A stretch of DNA of 43,483 nucleotides, from the NCBI GenBank assembly GCA_014799475.1, contig JAAVHX010000023.1, positions 1 to 43,483 on the forward strand. The letters run 5' to 3'. Source of the DNA: Clostridiales bacterium (lineage in GTDB: Bacteria > Bacillota > Clostridia > Oscillospirales > Oscillospiraceae). The translations under genes were made by a program, and so were the position numbers. The notes beneath the pieces were generated by a model. It worked only from the letters and a program-made list of their open reading frames with translations. It searched no databases and was not told where the DNA came from. Positions 8,024 through 16,274 of the stretch are shown piece after piece (positions within the stretch are counted from its first letter, which is position 1; each line of letters opens with the position of its first letter).

Positions 8024-8989
8024 ATGGCAAAACGAGATACAAATACCCCCTTTAAGACCAGCTGCGGCGGGCAGGCGCTGATCGAGGGCATCCTCATGCA
8101 GGGCCCGGGAAAACGGGCTATGGTGGTGCGCAGGCCGGACGGCGAGCTGACCATTGAGGAGGAGGCCGCCAAGCCCCGCTCCGGGCTGGCCAAGCTGCCC
8201 TTTATCCGGGGGCTGTTCATCTTCGGCGGCTCCATGGTTCACGGCATGAAGGCGCTGATGCGCTCCGCCGAGCTGTCCGACGACGGCAGCCTGGAGGAGG
8301 AAGAGCTGACGGGCCTGGATAAGTGGATCAGCGACCATTTTGAGGAGAAAAAGGCCATGAGCATCATCATCACCCTGGCGGCGGTGATCGGCATCGCCTT
8401 TTCCGTTGGACTGTTCATCCTGCTGCCCACCGCCCTGACGGGGCTGATCGGGCTGGCGTGGACGACCATGCCGCTGTGGGTGCGCTCGGTGATCGAAGGT
8501 GTGCTGAAGGTGGTCATCTTCATGACCTACCTCTATATGTGCTCCAAGATGAAGGAGATCCACCGGGTATTCGAGTACCACGGCGCGGAGCATAAGACCA
8601 TCTACTGCTACGAAAACGGCCTGGAGCTGACGGTGGAAAATGTCCGCAAGCAGCCCCGACACCACCCCCGGTGCGGCACCAGCTTCCTGTTCGTGGTCAT
8701 CACGGTGTCCATTTTCCTGTCCATTGTGGTGTTCACCCCGCTGGAAATTGAGAACACCTTTTTGCGCATGGCGCTGCACCTGCTGATGCTGCCGGTGATC
8801 GTGGGGGTGACCTACGAGTTCAACCGCTTCGTGGGCGGCCACGACGGCCCGGTGTGCAGAGTCCTGCGGGGCCCTGGTATGTGGATGCAGAACTTCACCA
8901 CCTTTGAGCCGGACGATTCCATGATCGAGGTGGGGATCGAGGCGCTGAAGCGGGTGCTGCCCGAGGAAAAGGGCGCCGACAAGTGGTGA
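8024..8989 (+). CDS. yqhQ: DUF1385 family membrane protein YqhQ
   Basis: A 321-residue integral membrane protein of the YqhQ/DUF1385 family, annotated elsewhere as a putative metal-dependent enzyme. The family core is clear: the CGGQALIEGILMQGP opening (~14-28), the FEYHGAEHKTIYCYE motif and the HPRCGTSFLF motif. Their conserved His, Glu and Cys could bind a metal. At least four membrane segments are visible: ~110-135, ~145-172, ~222-243 and ~250-268. The start is ATG with GAGGAGACAGG upstream. It is 31 bp before prmC. In many Firmicutes yqhQ, prmC and prfA are neighbours, but no prfA is seen here. The biochemical role is not established. Confidence 0.93.
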   Translation: MAKRDTNTPFKTSCGGQALIEGILMQGPGKRAMVVRRPDGELTIEEEAAKPRSGLAKLPFIRGLFIFGGSMVHGMKALMRSAELSDDGSLEEEELTGLDKWISDHFEEKKAMSIIITLAAVIGIAFSVGLFILLPTALTGLIGLAWTTMPLWVRSVIEGVLKVVIFMTYLYMCSKMKEIHRVFEYHGAEHKTIYCYENGLELTVENVRKQPRHHPRCGTSFLFVVITVSIFLSIVVFTPLEIENTFLRMALHLLMLPVIVGVTYEFNRFVGGHDGPVCRVLRGPGMWMQNFTTFEPDDSMIEVGIEALKRVLPEEKGADKW

Positions 8990-9020
8990 GAAAAGACTGA
9001 AACAGAGAGGGTGAGATCCC

Positions 9021-9908
9021 ATGCCCGCCACCTATAACGACCTATATCTGGACGCCCGGAAGGCCCTGAAAGGGATGGGGGTGGAACAGGCTCAGCTGGA
9101 GGCCCAGGAGCTGCTGTGCTTTGCCTCGGGCAAGAGCCGGGGGGAATTCCTCCGGGATCTGCCGCTGTACGCGTCCGACGAGGCGGAGCGCCGCTTCCGG
9201 GGTCTGCTGGAGCGCCGCCTGAACGGGGAGCCGGTGGCCTACCTCATCGGCGAGTGGGAGTTCTATGGCCTGACTCTGGACGTGTGCCGGGATGTGCTCA
9301 TCCCCCGGCCGGACACCGAGACGCTGGTGGAGCGGGGCATCCTGTTTGTCCGGGACCTGCCGGAGGGGACGCGGGTGCTGGATCTGTGCGCCGGCAGCGG
9401 CTGCGTCGGCCTTGCCATTGCGGACAACTGCCCCGACACCCGGGTGATCCTGGCGGAGTGGTGGCCGGACGCCCTGCGGGTGGCCCGGCAGAACATCCTG
9501 CGCTGCGGACTTTCCCAGCAGGTCAGCGCCGCCCAGGTGGACGCGTTGGAAGCTCCCCCCCGGATGCTGCGGGACTTTGATTTGATTTTGTGCAATCCCC
9601 CCTATATCCCCACCCTGGAGGTGGGGCGGCTGGATCCGTCGGTGCGAGACTACGAGCCCCGTATCGCCCTGGACGGCGGCGAGGACGGCTTGAAATTTTA
9701 CCGGGCCATCGCGAAAAAGTGGAAGCGCGCCTTGAAGCCCGGGGGAAAGCTGATTTTTGAGGTTGGCTACGACCAGGCCCAGGCGGTGCGGGCCATCATG
9801 GCGGAGCAGGGCTTCGCCGATATTCAGACTACCATGGATCCCGGTTTGCACTGGCGGGTGGTGGAAGGAAGCGCGGAGAGGCGGACAGCGAGTGAGCTTG
9901 GACCGTAG
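9021..9908 (+). CDS. prmC: Peptide chain release factor N5-glutamine methyltransferase
   Basis: PrmC (HemK) methylates the Gln of the GGQ motif in RF1 and RF2 using SAM. The N-terminal helical substrate domain (1-~85) is followed by a Rossmann methyltransferase domain. The latter has motif I VLDLCAGSGCVGLA (~117-130) and the catalytic motif IV NPPY (~191-194). The start is ATG after GAGAGGGTGAG. The natural end is at the ...LHWRVVEG strand. The last 12 codons (SAERRTASELGP) lie inside the 137-bp tandem repeat that starts at 9865, so the tail is repeat-derived. The core domain is intact and the enzyme should work. Confidence 0.96.
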   Translation: MPATYNDLYLDARKALKGMGVEQAQLEAQELLCFASGKSRGEFLRDLPLYASDEAERRFRGLLERRLNGEPVAYLIGEWEFYGLTLDVCRDVLIPRPDTETLVERGILFVRDLPEGTRVLDLCAGSGCVGLAIADNCPDTRVILAEWWPDALRVARQNILRCGLSQQVSAAQVDALEAPPRMLRDFDLILCNPPYIPTLEVGRLDPSVRDYEPRIALDGGEDGLKFYRAIAKKWKRALKPGGKLIFEVGYDQAQAVRAIMAEQGFADIQTTMDPGLHWRVVEGSAERRTASELGP

Positions 9909-10157
9909 CGAGGCCGAGCGCAGGGCGGCACAGGCGTCCCAGACCAGGCCGAGACGGAGGGAAAGCGAGCGAGCGCCCTGGCCGCTTCGCAGCGTGACAA
10001 CAAGGAAGCGCGGAGAGGCGGACAGCGAGTGAGCTTGGACCGTAGCGAGGCCGAGCGCAGGGCGGCACAGGCGCCCCAGACCAGGCCGAGACGGAGGGAA
10101 AGCGAGCGAGCGCCCTGGCCGCTTCGCAGCGTGACAACAAGGAAGCGCGGAGAAGCG
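9865..10157. repeat. 137-bp GC-rich tandem repeat (2 copies plus partial third)
   Basis: Copy 1 spans 9865-10001 and copy 2 spans 10002-10138, with 136/137 identity; the only difference is T9937 versus C10074. A third partial copy runs from 10139 to about 10157, with one mismatch. The unit is purine-rich on the plus strand and carries four GCGAG motifs. It is open in several frames on both strands, but that is a composition effect and not a gene. It covers the prmC 3' end and almost the whole gap to the next gene. Confidence 0.95.
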
Positions 10158-10172
10158 GGAGGAGGCTTCATC

Positions 10173-10394
10173 ATGAAAAAGAAGTTCATTCTCATCGCGG
10201 CGGGTGTTTTGCTGCTGGCCGCGTTGTTCCCCATCCCGTTCCACCTGAAGGACGGGGGAACGGTGGAGTACCGGGCGCTTTTGTACTCGGTCTCCAAGGT
10301 CCACCGGCTGAACGATCTGGACGCGGAGGACCCTTTCCAGACAGGCACCGTCGTCAAGGTGCTTGGCATTGAGCTGTATAACAATGTGGAATGA
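10173..10394 (+). CDS. Small membrane-anchored protein of unknown function
   Basis: A 73-residue protein with one N-terminal membrane segment (KKKFILIAAGVLLLAALFPI, residues 2-21). A short outward-facing domain with a KDGGTVEYRALLYSV motif and a VVKVLGIELYNN end follows. From memory, this core resembles a widespread uncharacterised Firmicutes family of short TM-anchored proteins. The ATG follows GGGAGGAGGC, and a longer in-frame reading would run into the tandem repeat. It lies 18 bp upstream of the TIGR04076-type gene and is probably co-transcribed with it. The promoter may be in or before the repeat; none was recognised. No function is known. Confidence 0.8.
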   Translation: MKKKFILIAAGVLLLAALFPIPFHLKDGGTVEYRALLYSVSKVHRLNDLDAEDPFQTGTVVKVLGIELYNNVE

Positions 10395-10412
10395 GGGACA
10401 GGAGGACCAGAG

Positions 10413-10760
10413 ATGAAAAAGTGGTATGACGAGGAATACGAGTTTGAAATCGAGGTGATCGGCTTCCTCCGCGGCGACCACACGGAGCGGTACTGCCGGA
10501 ACGGCGAAGAGATCGGGGATAAATACACCTGTACCTATGGCTGCCCCGTGAACCAGGACGGGCACGGCATCTGCTCCAAGCTGATGACGGTCATGTTCCC
10601 GGTGATGGAGGCCGTCCGGAGCGGCGGCGATTTGGAGAACATCGGCGGGGACAGCCCGAACAGCAGGGTGATCGTGTGCCCGGACGGCTGTGTCATGTTC
10701 CGGCTGACCGCGAAGAAGCTGGGAAACGAGAACTTTTGGAAGGGAAAGTTTTTCGATTAA
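10413..10760 (+). CDS. TIGR04076 family protein
   Basis: A 115-residue soluble protein matching the TIGR04076 family of short Cys-containing proteins found in clostridia and other anaerobes. Recognisable parts are the EFEIEVIGF N-terminal strand, CTYGCPVNQDGHGICSKLM in the middle and the C-terminal NSRVIVCPDGCVMFRLTA. Six cysteines (in CRNG, CTYGCP, GICSK and CPDGC) suggest metal or redox chemistry, but none has been proven. The start is ATG after GGACAGGAGG. A decayed relative with the same CPDG signature lies in the alaS leader at 42646-42773. The function is unknown. Confidence 0.8.
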   Translation: MKKWYDEEYEFEIEVIGFLRGDHTERYCRNGEEIGDKYTCTYGCPVNQDGHGICSKLMTVMFPVMEAVRSGGDLENIGGDSPNSRVIVCPDGCVMFRLTAKKLGNENFWKGKFFD

Positions 10761-10788
10761 GAAAGCAGGAGCCGCAATTTAGGCCCGG

Positions 10789-10823
10789 TTTATGGGACAC
10801 ATAAAAGAGTAAGATATGGGACA
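10789..10823. promoter_or_regulatory. Repeats in the recA upstream region
   Basis: The inverted repeat TTTATG-GGACA-CATAAA (10789-10805) is followed by a second copy of TATGGGACA (10815-10823, direct repeat of 10791-10799). It lies 50-85 bp before recA. No canonical CGAAC-N4-GTTCG SOS box is seen here. Confidence 0.4.
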
Positions 10824-10873
10824 GAAAGAGGCCGGCAGGCTCCAAACGCGCCGGCGGGAAAGGATGATTGTAC

Positions 10874-11974
10874 ATGGCAGATAAGAAAAAGACGGTGGAG
10901 TCCGCCGCCCCCGCGTCGGACAAGAAGAAGGCGCTGGACACCGCCATCGCCCAGATCGAAAAGGACTTCGGCAAAGGCTCCATCATGCGCCTGGGGGAGA
11001 ACTCCCACATTGTGGTGGAGGCTATCCCCACCGGCTCGCTGTCCCTGGACATCGCGCTGGGCATCGGCGGCGTGCCCAAGGGGCGCATCATCGAGATCTA
11101 CGGCCCAGAGTCCTCCGGCAAGACCACCCTGGCCCTGCACATTGTGGCCGAGGCCCAGAAGCGGGGGGGCGAGGTGGCCTTCATCGACGCCGAGCACGCT
11201 CTGGACCCCACCTACGCCCGGGCCCTGGGGGTGGACATCGACTCCATGCTCATCTCCCAGCCGGACACCGGCGAGCAGGGCCTGGAGATCTGCGAGGCCC
11301 TGGTGCGCTCTGGCGCCATCGACGTGGTGGTGGTGGACTCGGTGGCGGCGCTCACCCCCCGGGCGGAGATCGAGGGCGACATGGGCGACAGCCACGTGGG
11401 TCTGCTGGCCCGATTGATGAGTCAGGCCCTGCGCAAGCTGGCCGGCTCCATCGCCAAGACCAACTGCATCGTCATCTTCATCAACCAGCTGCGCGAAAAG
11501 GTGGGCGTCATCTACGGCAACCCCGAGGTGACCACCGGCGGCCGCGCGCTGAAGTTCTACTCCTCTGTACGCATGGAAGTGCGCCGCATCGAGGCCATCA
11601 AGAACGGCAGCGAGATCATCGGCAACCGCACCCGGGCCAAAATCGTGAAGAACAAGGTGGCGCCCCCCTTCCGGGAGGCGGAATTCGAGATCATGTACGG
11701 CGAGGGCATTTCCAAGCTGGGCGAGCTGGTGGATCTGGCCGTCAAGCTGGACATCGTGCAGAAGTCGGGCTCTTGGTTCTCCATGGGGGACACCCGGGTA
11801 GGCCAGGGCCGGGACGCGGTGAAGAAGTATTTCCAGGACAACCCGGAGATCGCCGAGAAGGTGGAGGCGGAGGTGCGGGCCAACGCCTATAAGCTGATGA
11901 GCCCTCAGTCCCAGGTCGCCGCCCGTGCCGCGGGCCGCGCGGTGGATGTGTCGGCGGACGACTTTGAAGGGTGA
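10874..11974 (+). CDS. recA: Recombinase A
   Basis: RecA (366 aa) forms ATP-dependent filaments on ssDNA for homologous recombination and triggers LexA self-cleavage. It has Walker A GPESSGKT (77-84), Walker [11 protein letters not shown], the L1 region [11 protein letters not shown]2 [20 protein letters not shown] and the C-terminal [13 protein letters not shown] region. The ATG at 10874 is the standard MADKKK start, with AAAGGATG upstream. It overlaps recX by 4 bp (GTGA), so the two are translationally coupled. The upstream region has unusual inverted and direct repeats and no obvious SOS box. Confidence 0.99.
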   Translation: MADKKKTVESAAPASDKKKALDTAIAQIEKDFGKGSIMRLGENSHIVVEAIPTGSLSLDIALGIGGVPKGRIIEIYGPESSGKTTLALHIVAEAQKRGGEVAFIDAEHALDPTYARALGVDIDSMLISQPDTGEQGLEICEALVRSGAIDVVVVDSVAALTPRAEIEGDMGDSHVGLLARLMSQALRKLAGSIAKTNCIVIFINQLREKVGVIYGNPEVTTGGRALKFYSSVRMEVRRIEAIKNGSEIIGNRTRAKIVKNKVAPPFREAEFEIMYGEGISKLGELVDLAVKLDIVQKSGSWFSMGDTRVGQGRDAVKKYFQDNPEIAEKVEAEVRANAYKLMSPQSQVAARAAGRAVDVSADDFEG

Positions 11975-12666
11975 AAATTGAAAAATTAGAGCCCTCCAGG
12001 CACAAGGAGGGCCGGTGGCTGGTGTGGCTGGACGACGCCTCCATCGTCCGCGTAGGCGAAGGGGACGTGGTGTCCCTGGGCCTATACGCTGGAAAGGAGC
12101 TGTCCGACGCGGAGGGAGAGGCCCTGGCCGAGGCCGGGGAGCGCTCCAGGCTGATGGAGCGGGCGGTGGGGCTGCTGTCCCTGCGGCCCATGTCCCGGCG
12201 GGAGCTGCTGGACAAGCTGTGCGCCCCGCCCCGGCAGAAAAAGGAAAAGTATCCCTATGACAAGCTGGACGACGCCCCTGACCCGGGAATTTTGCAAGCC
12301 CAAAAGGAGGCCGTCCGGGAGCGGGCGGAGGGCGTGGCTGACCGCCTCACCGATCTGGGACTGCTCAATGATGAGGAGTACGCCCGCACGGTGGTGCGCC
12401 ACTACGCCGCCAAGGGGTACGGCCCCCGAAAGCTCCGGGATGAGCTGTACCGCCGGGGGGTGCCCCGGGAATACTGGGAGGACGCCCTGGGGGAGCGGGA
12501 GCCGGACGAGGGCCAGATCGACAAGCTGGCACGGCAGAAGCTCCGGGGAGGGGAGCCCACCCGGGAGAATTTGAAGAAGGTGTCCGACTACCTGGCCCGC
12601 CGGGGCTACGGCTGGGAGGAGATTTCCGCCGCCCTGGAGCGGCTCCGGGAGGAGGAATGGGAGTAA
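11971..12666 (+). CDS. recX: Regulatory protein RecX
   Basis: RecX (231 aa) binds RecA filaments and modulates their extension and strand exchange. It shows the family's three-helix repeats: [40 protein letters not shown]...[16 protein letters not shown] and [20 protein letters not shown]. The start is a GTG overlapping the recA stop (GTGA). The weak site GAAGG lies inside recA, so expression should depend on recA translation. An insertion of about 25 charged residues (around [14 protein letters not shown]) separates repeats 1 and 2. Confidence 0.92.
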   Translation: MKIEKLEPSRHKEGRWLVWLDDASIVRVGEGDVVSLGLYAGKELSDAEGEALAEAGERSRLMERAVGLLSLRPMSRRELLDKLCAPPRQKKEKYPYDKLDDAPDPGILQAQKEAVRERAEGVADRLTDLGLLNDEEYARTVVRHYAAKGYGPRKLRDELYRRGVPREYWEDALGEREPDEGQIDKLARQKLRGGEPTRENLKKVSDYLARRGYGWEEISAALERLREEEWE

Positions 12667-13991
12667 TGGGTTACAAAGTGGCGTTCCAGTCCCTGGGCTG
12701 CGCCAAAAACCTGGTGAACACCGAGCAGATGATGGCCCTGTGCCGGGAGGCGGGCTTTACCGTCACCGGGGACCCGGAGGGGGCCGACGTGGCGGTGCTG
12801 AACACCTGCGGCTTCATCGAGTCGGCGAAGAGCGAGGCCATCGACAGCATTCTGGAGCTGGCTGCGCTGAAAAACGAGGGGAAGCTGAAAAAGCTGCTGG
12901 TCACAGGCTGTTTGGCCCAGCGCTACCCGGACGACATCCGCACGGAGCTGCCCGAGGTGGACGGACTGCTGGGCACCGGCAGCTATACCGACGTGGTGTC
13001 CGCCGTGGAGCGGCTCATGGCAGGAGAACGGCCAGAGCAGTTTGGCGACATCCACCGCACCTACGAGGACGGAGAGCGCTGGGTGACCACGCCGCCCTAC
13101 ACCGCCTATTTAAAAATTGCTGAGGGCTGCTCCAACGGCTGCGCTTTCTGCGTCATCCCCCGTTTGCGGGGGAAGTACAGAAGCCGCTCTATGGAGGCTC
13201 TTCTCACTGAGGCGGAGGGGCTGGCCCGCCAGGGGGTGAGGGAGCTCATTGTCATTGCCCAGGACATCACCCGTTACGGGCTTGACCTGAGGGACGGGAC
13301 CACGCTGGCCAAGCTGCTGACGGAGCTGTGCAAGCTGGATTTCCACTGGATTCGTTTGCATTACCTCTACCCGGAGGCGGTGACCGACGAGCTGATCGAG
13401 GTCATTGCCAGGGAAAAGAAGATTGTCCACTACCTGGACATCCCCATCCAGCACGCCAATGACGGCATCTTGAAGGCCATGCGCCGCCGGAGTACCAAGG
13501 CGGAGATCGAAACACTCTTTGCCAAGCTCCGCGCCAACCTGCCCGATGTGGTCATCCGCACCTCCCTGATTTGCGGTCTGCCTGGGGAGGGCGAGGCGGA
13601 GTTCGAGGAGCTGTGCGACTTTTTGCGGGAGCAGAAGCTCCAGCGGGCGGGGGTGTTCCAGTTCTCCCCGGAGGAGGGCACCCTGGCCGCCGCCATGGAC
13701 AATCAGGTGGATCCCGAAACCGCCGAGCGCCGGGTGGAGCTGGTGGTGGATCTCCAGTCCCGCATTATGGATGAATACAACGAGCAGCGCCTGGGCACCT
13801 GCATGGAGGTTTTCTGCGAGGGCTTTGACGGGGAGGCTGGCTGCTACGCGGGCCGCACCTACGCCGATTCGGTGGACATCGACGGCCGGGTGCTGTTCAC
13901 GGCGGCGGGGCTGATCCCGGCGGGGGAGTTCGTGTGGGTGCGCATCACCGGCGTGTCCGATGGCGACCTCACCGGGGAAGTGGAGGACTGA
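12666..13991 (+). CDS. rimO: Ribosomal protein S12 (Asp88) methylthiotransferase
   Basis: RimO (441 aa) is a radical-SAM enzyme that adds a methylthio group to Asp88 of S12. The UPF0004 domain starts at SLGCAKNLVNTEQM, with conserved Cys at about 11, 47 and 80. The radical-SAM motif is CSNGCAFC, and a TRAM domain closes the protein. SLGCAKN and HYLDIPIQHAND point to RimO rather than MiaB. The ATG at 12666 overlaps the recX stop (TAATG) and has GGAGGAGG 10 nt upstream; the in-frame ATG at 12657 is too close to that site. It is coupled to recX and followed at 3 bp by an unknown gene. Confidence 0.96.
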   Translation: MGYKVAFQSLGCAKNLVNTEQMMALCREAGFTVTGDPEGADVAVLNTCGFIESAKSEAIDSILELAALKNEGKLKKLLVTGCLAQRYPDDIRTELPEVDGLLGTGSYTDVVSAVERLMAGERPEQFGDIHRTYEDGERWVTTPPYTAYLKIAEGCSNGCAFCVIPRLRGKYRSRSMEALLTEAEGLARQGVRELIVIAQDITRYGLDLRDGTTLAKLLTELCKLDFHWIRLHYLYPEAVTDELIEVIAREKKIVHYLDIPIQHANDGILKAMRRRSTKAEIETLFAKLRANLPDVVIRTSLICGLPGEGEAEFEELCDFLREQKLQRAGVFQFSPEEGTLAAAMDNQVDPETAERRVELVVDLQSRIMDEYNEQRLGTCMEVFCEGFDGEAGCYAGRTYADSVDIDGRVLFTAAGLIPAGEFVWVRITGVSDGDLTGEVED

Positions 13992-13994
13992 GCG

Positions 13995-14576
13995 GTGGAG
14001 GTACTGTACCACGTCTCGCCCACGCCGGGGCTGACGGTATTGCGCCCCAGCGTGCCCAAGTACTTCGGCAAGCCGAAGCAGGTTTGCCTGACGGCCAGCC
14101 TGCCCATGGCCCTGATGTACGGGATCCGGCACTTTGAGTACGCCTACGGCTACACAAGGGAGGGCAGGATCTATTACGAGGAGTACTTCCCCAACGCCCT
14201 GGAGGAGCTGTACCGGAGGGAAGCGGCTTCCCTTTACACCTGCTCCCGCCGACCGGATATGGAGCGTACCGCCATCCCAAACGAGTACGTCACCCCAAAC
14301 GAGGTCCCGGTGGACGGGGAGCTGCCCATTCCCGACGTCTGCGAGGCCCTGCTGGAGCAGGAGCGGCAGGGGGCGCTGAAAATCGTCCGCTGGGACGAGA
14401 TGAGTGAAGGGCGGCGGCGCTGGGTCGTCCGCGCCGAGGCGGACACCATCCTGGAGAAGGGCCTGCTGGCCCGGCCCGACGACCCCTTTGCCCGCTATAT
14501 GCGGGAGAAATATCCGGAGAGCTGGGCGCTTGCCGCGGACGGCCTCCCCGGCGAGCTGAAACATAACCAGTGCTGA
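13995..14576 (+). CDS. Uncharacterised protein, possible ADP-ribosyltransferase-like fold
   Basis: A 193-residue soluble protein of unrecognised family. It starts with VLYHVSPTPGLTVLRPSVP, followed by a KPKQVCLTASLPMALMYG segment and GRIYYEEYFPNALEELY. A pattern of YHxSP, then a strand that reports on stored objects, then an aromatic stretch is reminiscent of small ADP-ribosyltransferase/2'-phosphotransferase-like folds. No catalytic residues can be assigned with confidence, so this is a weak inference. The GTG start follows GGAGGACTGA, 3 bp after rimO. The gene sits between rimO and pgsA, which are usually adjacent, so it is probably a late addition to the operon. Confidence 0.7.
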   Translation: MEVLYHVSPTPGLTVLRPSVPKYFGKPKQVCLTASLPMALMYGIRHFEYAYGYTREGRIYYEEYFPNALEELYRREAASLYTCSRRPDMERTAIPNEYVTPNEVPVDGELPIPDVCEALLEQERQGALKIVRWDEMSEGRRRWVVRAEADTILEKGLLARPDDPFARYMREKYPESWALAADGLPGELKHNQC

Positions 14577-14594
14577 ACATGAAGGAGGAAAACC

Positions 14595-15131
14595 ATGAAC
14601 TTACCTAACAAACTGACCATGATGCGCGTCATCCTCATCCCCGTGTACCTGGTGCTGTGGCACCTGGACTTTGCGTACAACAACTACGCCGCCCTGGCCG
14701 TCTTTATCGTGGCCAGCCTCACCGACTTTTTGGACGGCTATATCGCCCGGAAGAACAACCTGGTGACGGATTTCGGCAAATTCATGGATCCTCTGGCGGA
14801 TAAAATGCTGGTGCTCACCGCCATGACCTGCTTCTGCGCCATGGGCCGGTTTCCGGACTGGGCGCTGGTCATCGTCATGGCCCGGGAGTTCGCCGTGTCC
14901 GGCCTGCGGCTGGTGGCGGTGGACAACGGCCGGGTGATCGCCGCCGGGTGGTCGGGCAAGGTCAAGACCTTCTCCACCATGGTGTGCCTGTGCCTGATGC
15001 ACCTGACCATCCTGCCCATCCCCATCGAGGTGCTGGACTGGACGTGCGTCATTGTCATCGCTGTCACCACCCTGTACTCCGGTGTGGAGTACTTTGTGAA
15101 GAACCGGGATGTACTCAACTGGAACAAGTGA
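14595..15131 (+). CDS. pgsA: CDP-diacylglycerol-glycerol-3-phosphate 3-phosphatidyltransferase
   Basis: PgsA (178 aa) makes phosphatidylglycerophosphate, the first committed step to phosphatidylglycerol and cardiolipin, in the cytoplasmic membrane. The CDP-alcohol phosphotransferase signature DX2DGX2ARX8GX3DX3D is complete (from DFLDGYIAR to FGKFMDPLAD). Several hydrophobic segments follow, as in the family, and the length is normal. The ATG follows AAGGAGGAAAACC. It ends the recA-recX-rimO-orf-pgsA unit and is followed by a strong terminator shared with the convergent transporter gene. Confidence 0.97.
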   Translation: MNLPNKLTMMRVILIPVYLVLWHLDFAYNNYAALAVFIVASLTDFLDGYIARKNNLVTDFGKFMDPLADKMLVLTAMTCFCAMGRFPDWALVIVMAREFAVSGLRLVAVDNGRVIAAGWSGKVKTFSTMVCLCLMHLTILPIPIEVLDWTCVIVIAVTTLYSGVEYFVKNRDVLNWNK

Positions 15132-15132
15132 T

Positions 15133-15183
15133 TTGACCGGTCAAAAAGCCCCGGCCCGCGCCATGCGCGGGCCGGATTTCTTT
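15133..15183. terminator. Bidirectional terminator between pgsA and pit
   Basis: An 11-bp perfect stem (15151-15161 with 15165-15175) has a TTTCTTT run after it on the plus strand and GGGGCTTTTTG on the minus strand. The 12-bp palindrome TTGACCGGTCAA (15133-15144) lies just before it. Confidence 0.88.
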
Positions 15184-16129
15184 ATCCCATCATCACCCTG
15201 GTGAGCAGAAAGGCCATGGCTCCGCAGGCGGGGAAGGTGAGGGCCCACGCCCCCACCATCTGGCCCATGACCCGCCGGTCTGTCCCCCGGCCTGCGCCGC
15301 AGATGGCGGCGACTTTGGCGTGGGTGGTGGAGGCGGGCAGGCCCAGGGCGGAGCAGATGAGCAGGACCGATCCCGCCCCCAGGTCGGCGGCAAGGCCGTC
15401 AGCGGGGGAGAGGGTGGCCAGCCCCGAGCCCACCTTTTCCACGATGGGCTTGCCGCCCAGGGCGGTGCCCAGGGCCATTACCCCGGCGGTGAGCAGGGCC
15501 AGCGTCAGCCGGGAGGCGTCCGTATCTCCGCCCAGCCCGCCGGTGAGCAACAGCAGGGCCAGGAATTTCTGCCCGTCCTGCACGCCGTGGAGCAGGGCGG
15601 TGAGGGCGGCCCCGCCCCTTTGCCAGGCCGCCGGACGGCGCACCCGCCCCGTCAGCACCCGCCGGAACACTCTGCCCGCCAGCACCCCGGCGGGCAGGGA
15701 CAGGGCCAGCCCCGCCAGCGCCCGGATCCATGCTCCGACGCTTAAGCTGGCGGCTCCCGCGCCCAGAGCGAAGGCTCCGCCGGACAGCCCTGCCAGCAGG
15801 GCGTGGCTTTCGCTGGTGGGCAGGCCGAACCGCCACGCCGCCACCGCCCACAGTACAATGGACAACAGGGCGGCATTCAGCGCGGCCAGCGCCGTTTGGG
15901 GGCTGGAGAAGGCCACCAGCGCCCCCATAGTGTCCGCCACGGCGGGGAAGCACAGGCAGGCCGCGACGGCCCCGATGAAGTTGCACACCGCCGCCAGGGC
16001 CACCCCCCGGCGGAAGGACATGGCCCCGGAGCCCACGGCGGTGGCGATGGCGTTGGGCGCGTCGGTCCAGCCGTTGACGAAGATCACCGCCAGCACCAGC
16101 AGGCGGGCGAGATGGACGGTCATGGTCAT
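15182..16129 (-). CDS. PiT-family inorganic phosphate transporter
   Basis: A 315-residue polytopic membrane protein that imports phosphate (probably as a metal-phosphate complex) with a cation gradient. The two inverted PiT signatures are seen: NGWTDAPNAIATAVGSGAM near the N-terminus and LPASTTHAKVAAICGAG near the C-terminus. GLPTSESHALLAG lies between them. About nine hydrophobic segments are visible, the short PiT form. The start ATG (16127-16129) follows GGGAGGGAG; an in-frame ATG two codons later is equally close. A longer in-frame N-terminus would be AT-rich and lacks a site. It is divergent from dgt. No PhoU-like partner is adjacent. Confidence 0.9.
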   Translation of the reverse strand: MTMTVHLARLLVLAVIFVNGWTDAPNAIATAVGSGAMSFRRGVALAAVCNFIGAVAACLCFPAVADTMGALVAFSSPQTALAALNAALLSIVLWAVAAWRFGLPTSESHALLAGLSGGAFALGAGAASLSVGAWIRALAGLALSLPAGVLAGRVFRRVLTGRVRRPAAWQRGGAALTALLHGVQDGQKFLALLLLTGGLGGDTDASRLTLALLTAGVMALGTALGGKPIVEKVGSGLATLSPADGLAADLGAGSVLLICSALGLPASTTHAKVAAICGAGRGTDRRVMGQMVGAWALTFPACGAMAFLLTRVMMG

Positions 16130-16274
16130 GGCACTCCCTCCCGGAGCAAGCGTATGAGGGGCGGAGAGGAAGATATGCAAAATTTTTGAAAAAATAAAAA
16201 GGGTTTTCAATTTTTACGGGGTATAAGAGATAGACAGCAATTTTGCCTGAGCGAAATAGGGGGAGGGACGCGGC

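Noticed and set aside
9042-10565. A 507-codon minus-strand open frame through prmC and the tandem repeat
   Set aside because: Antisense to prmC and following genes; open only because of GC-rich codon bias and the repeat.
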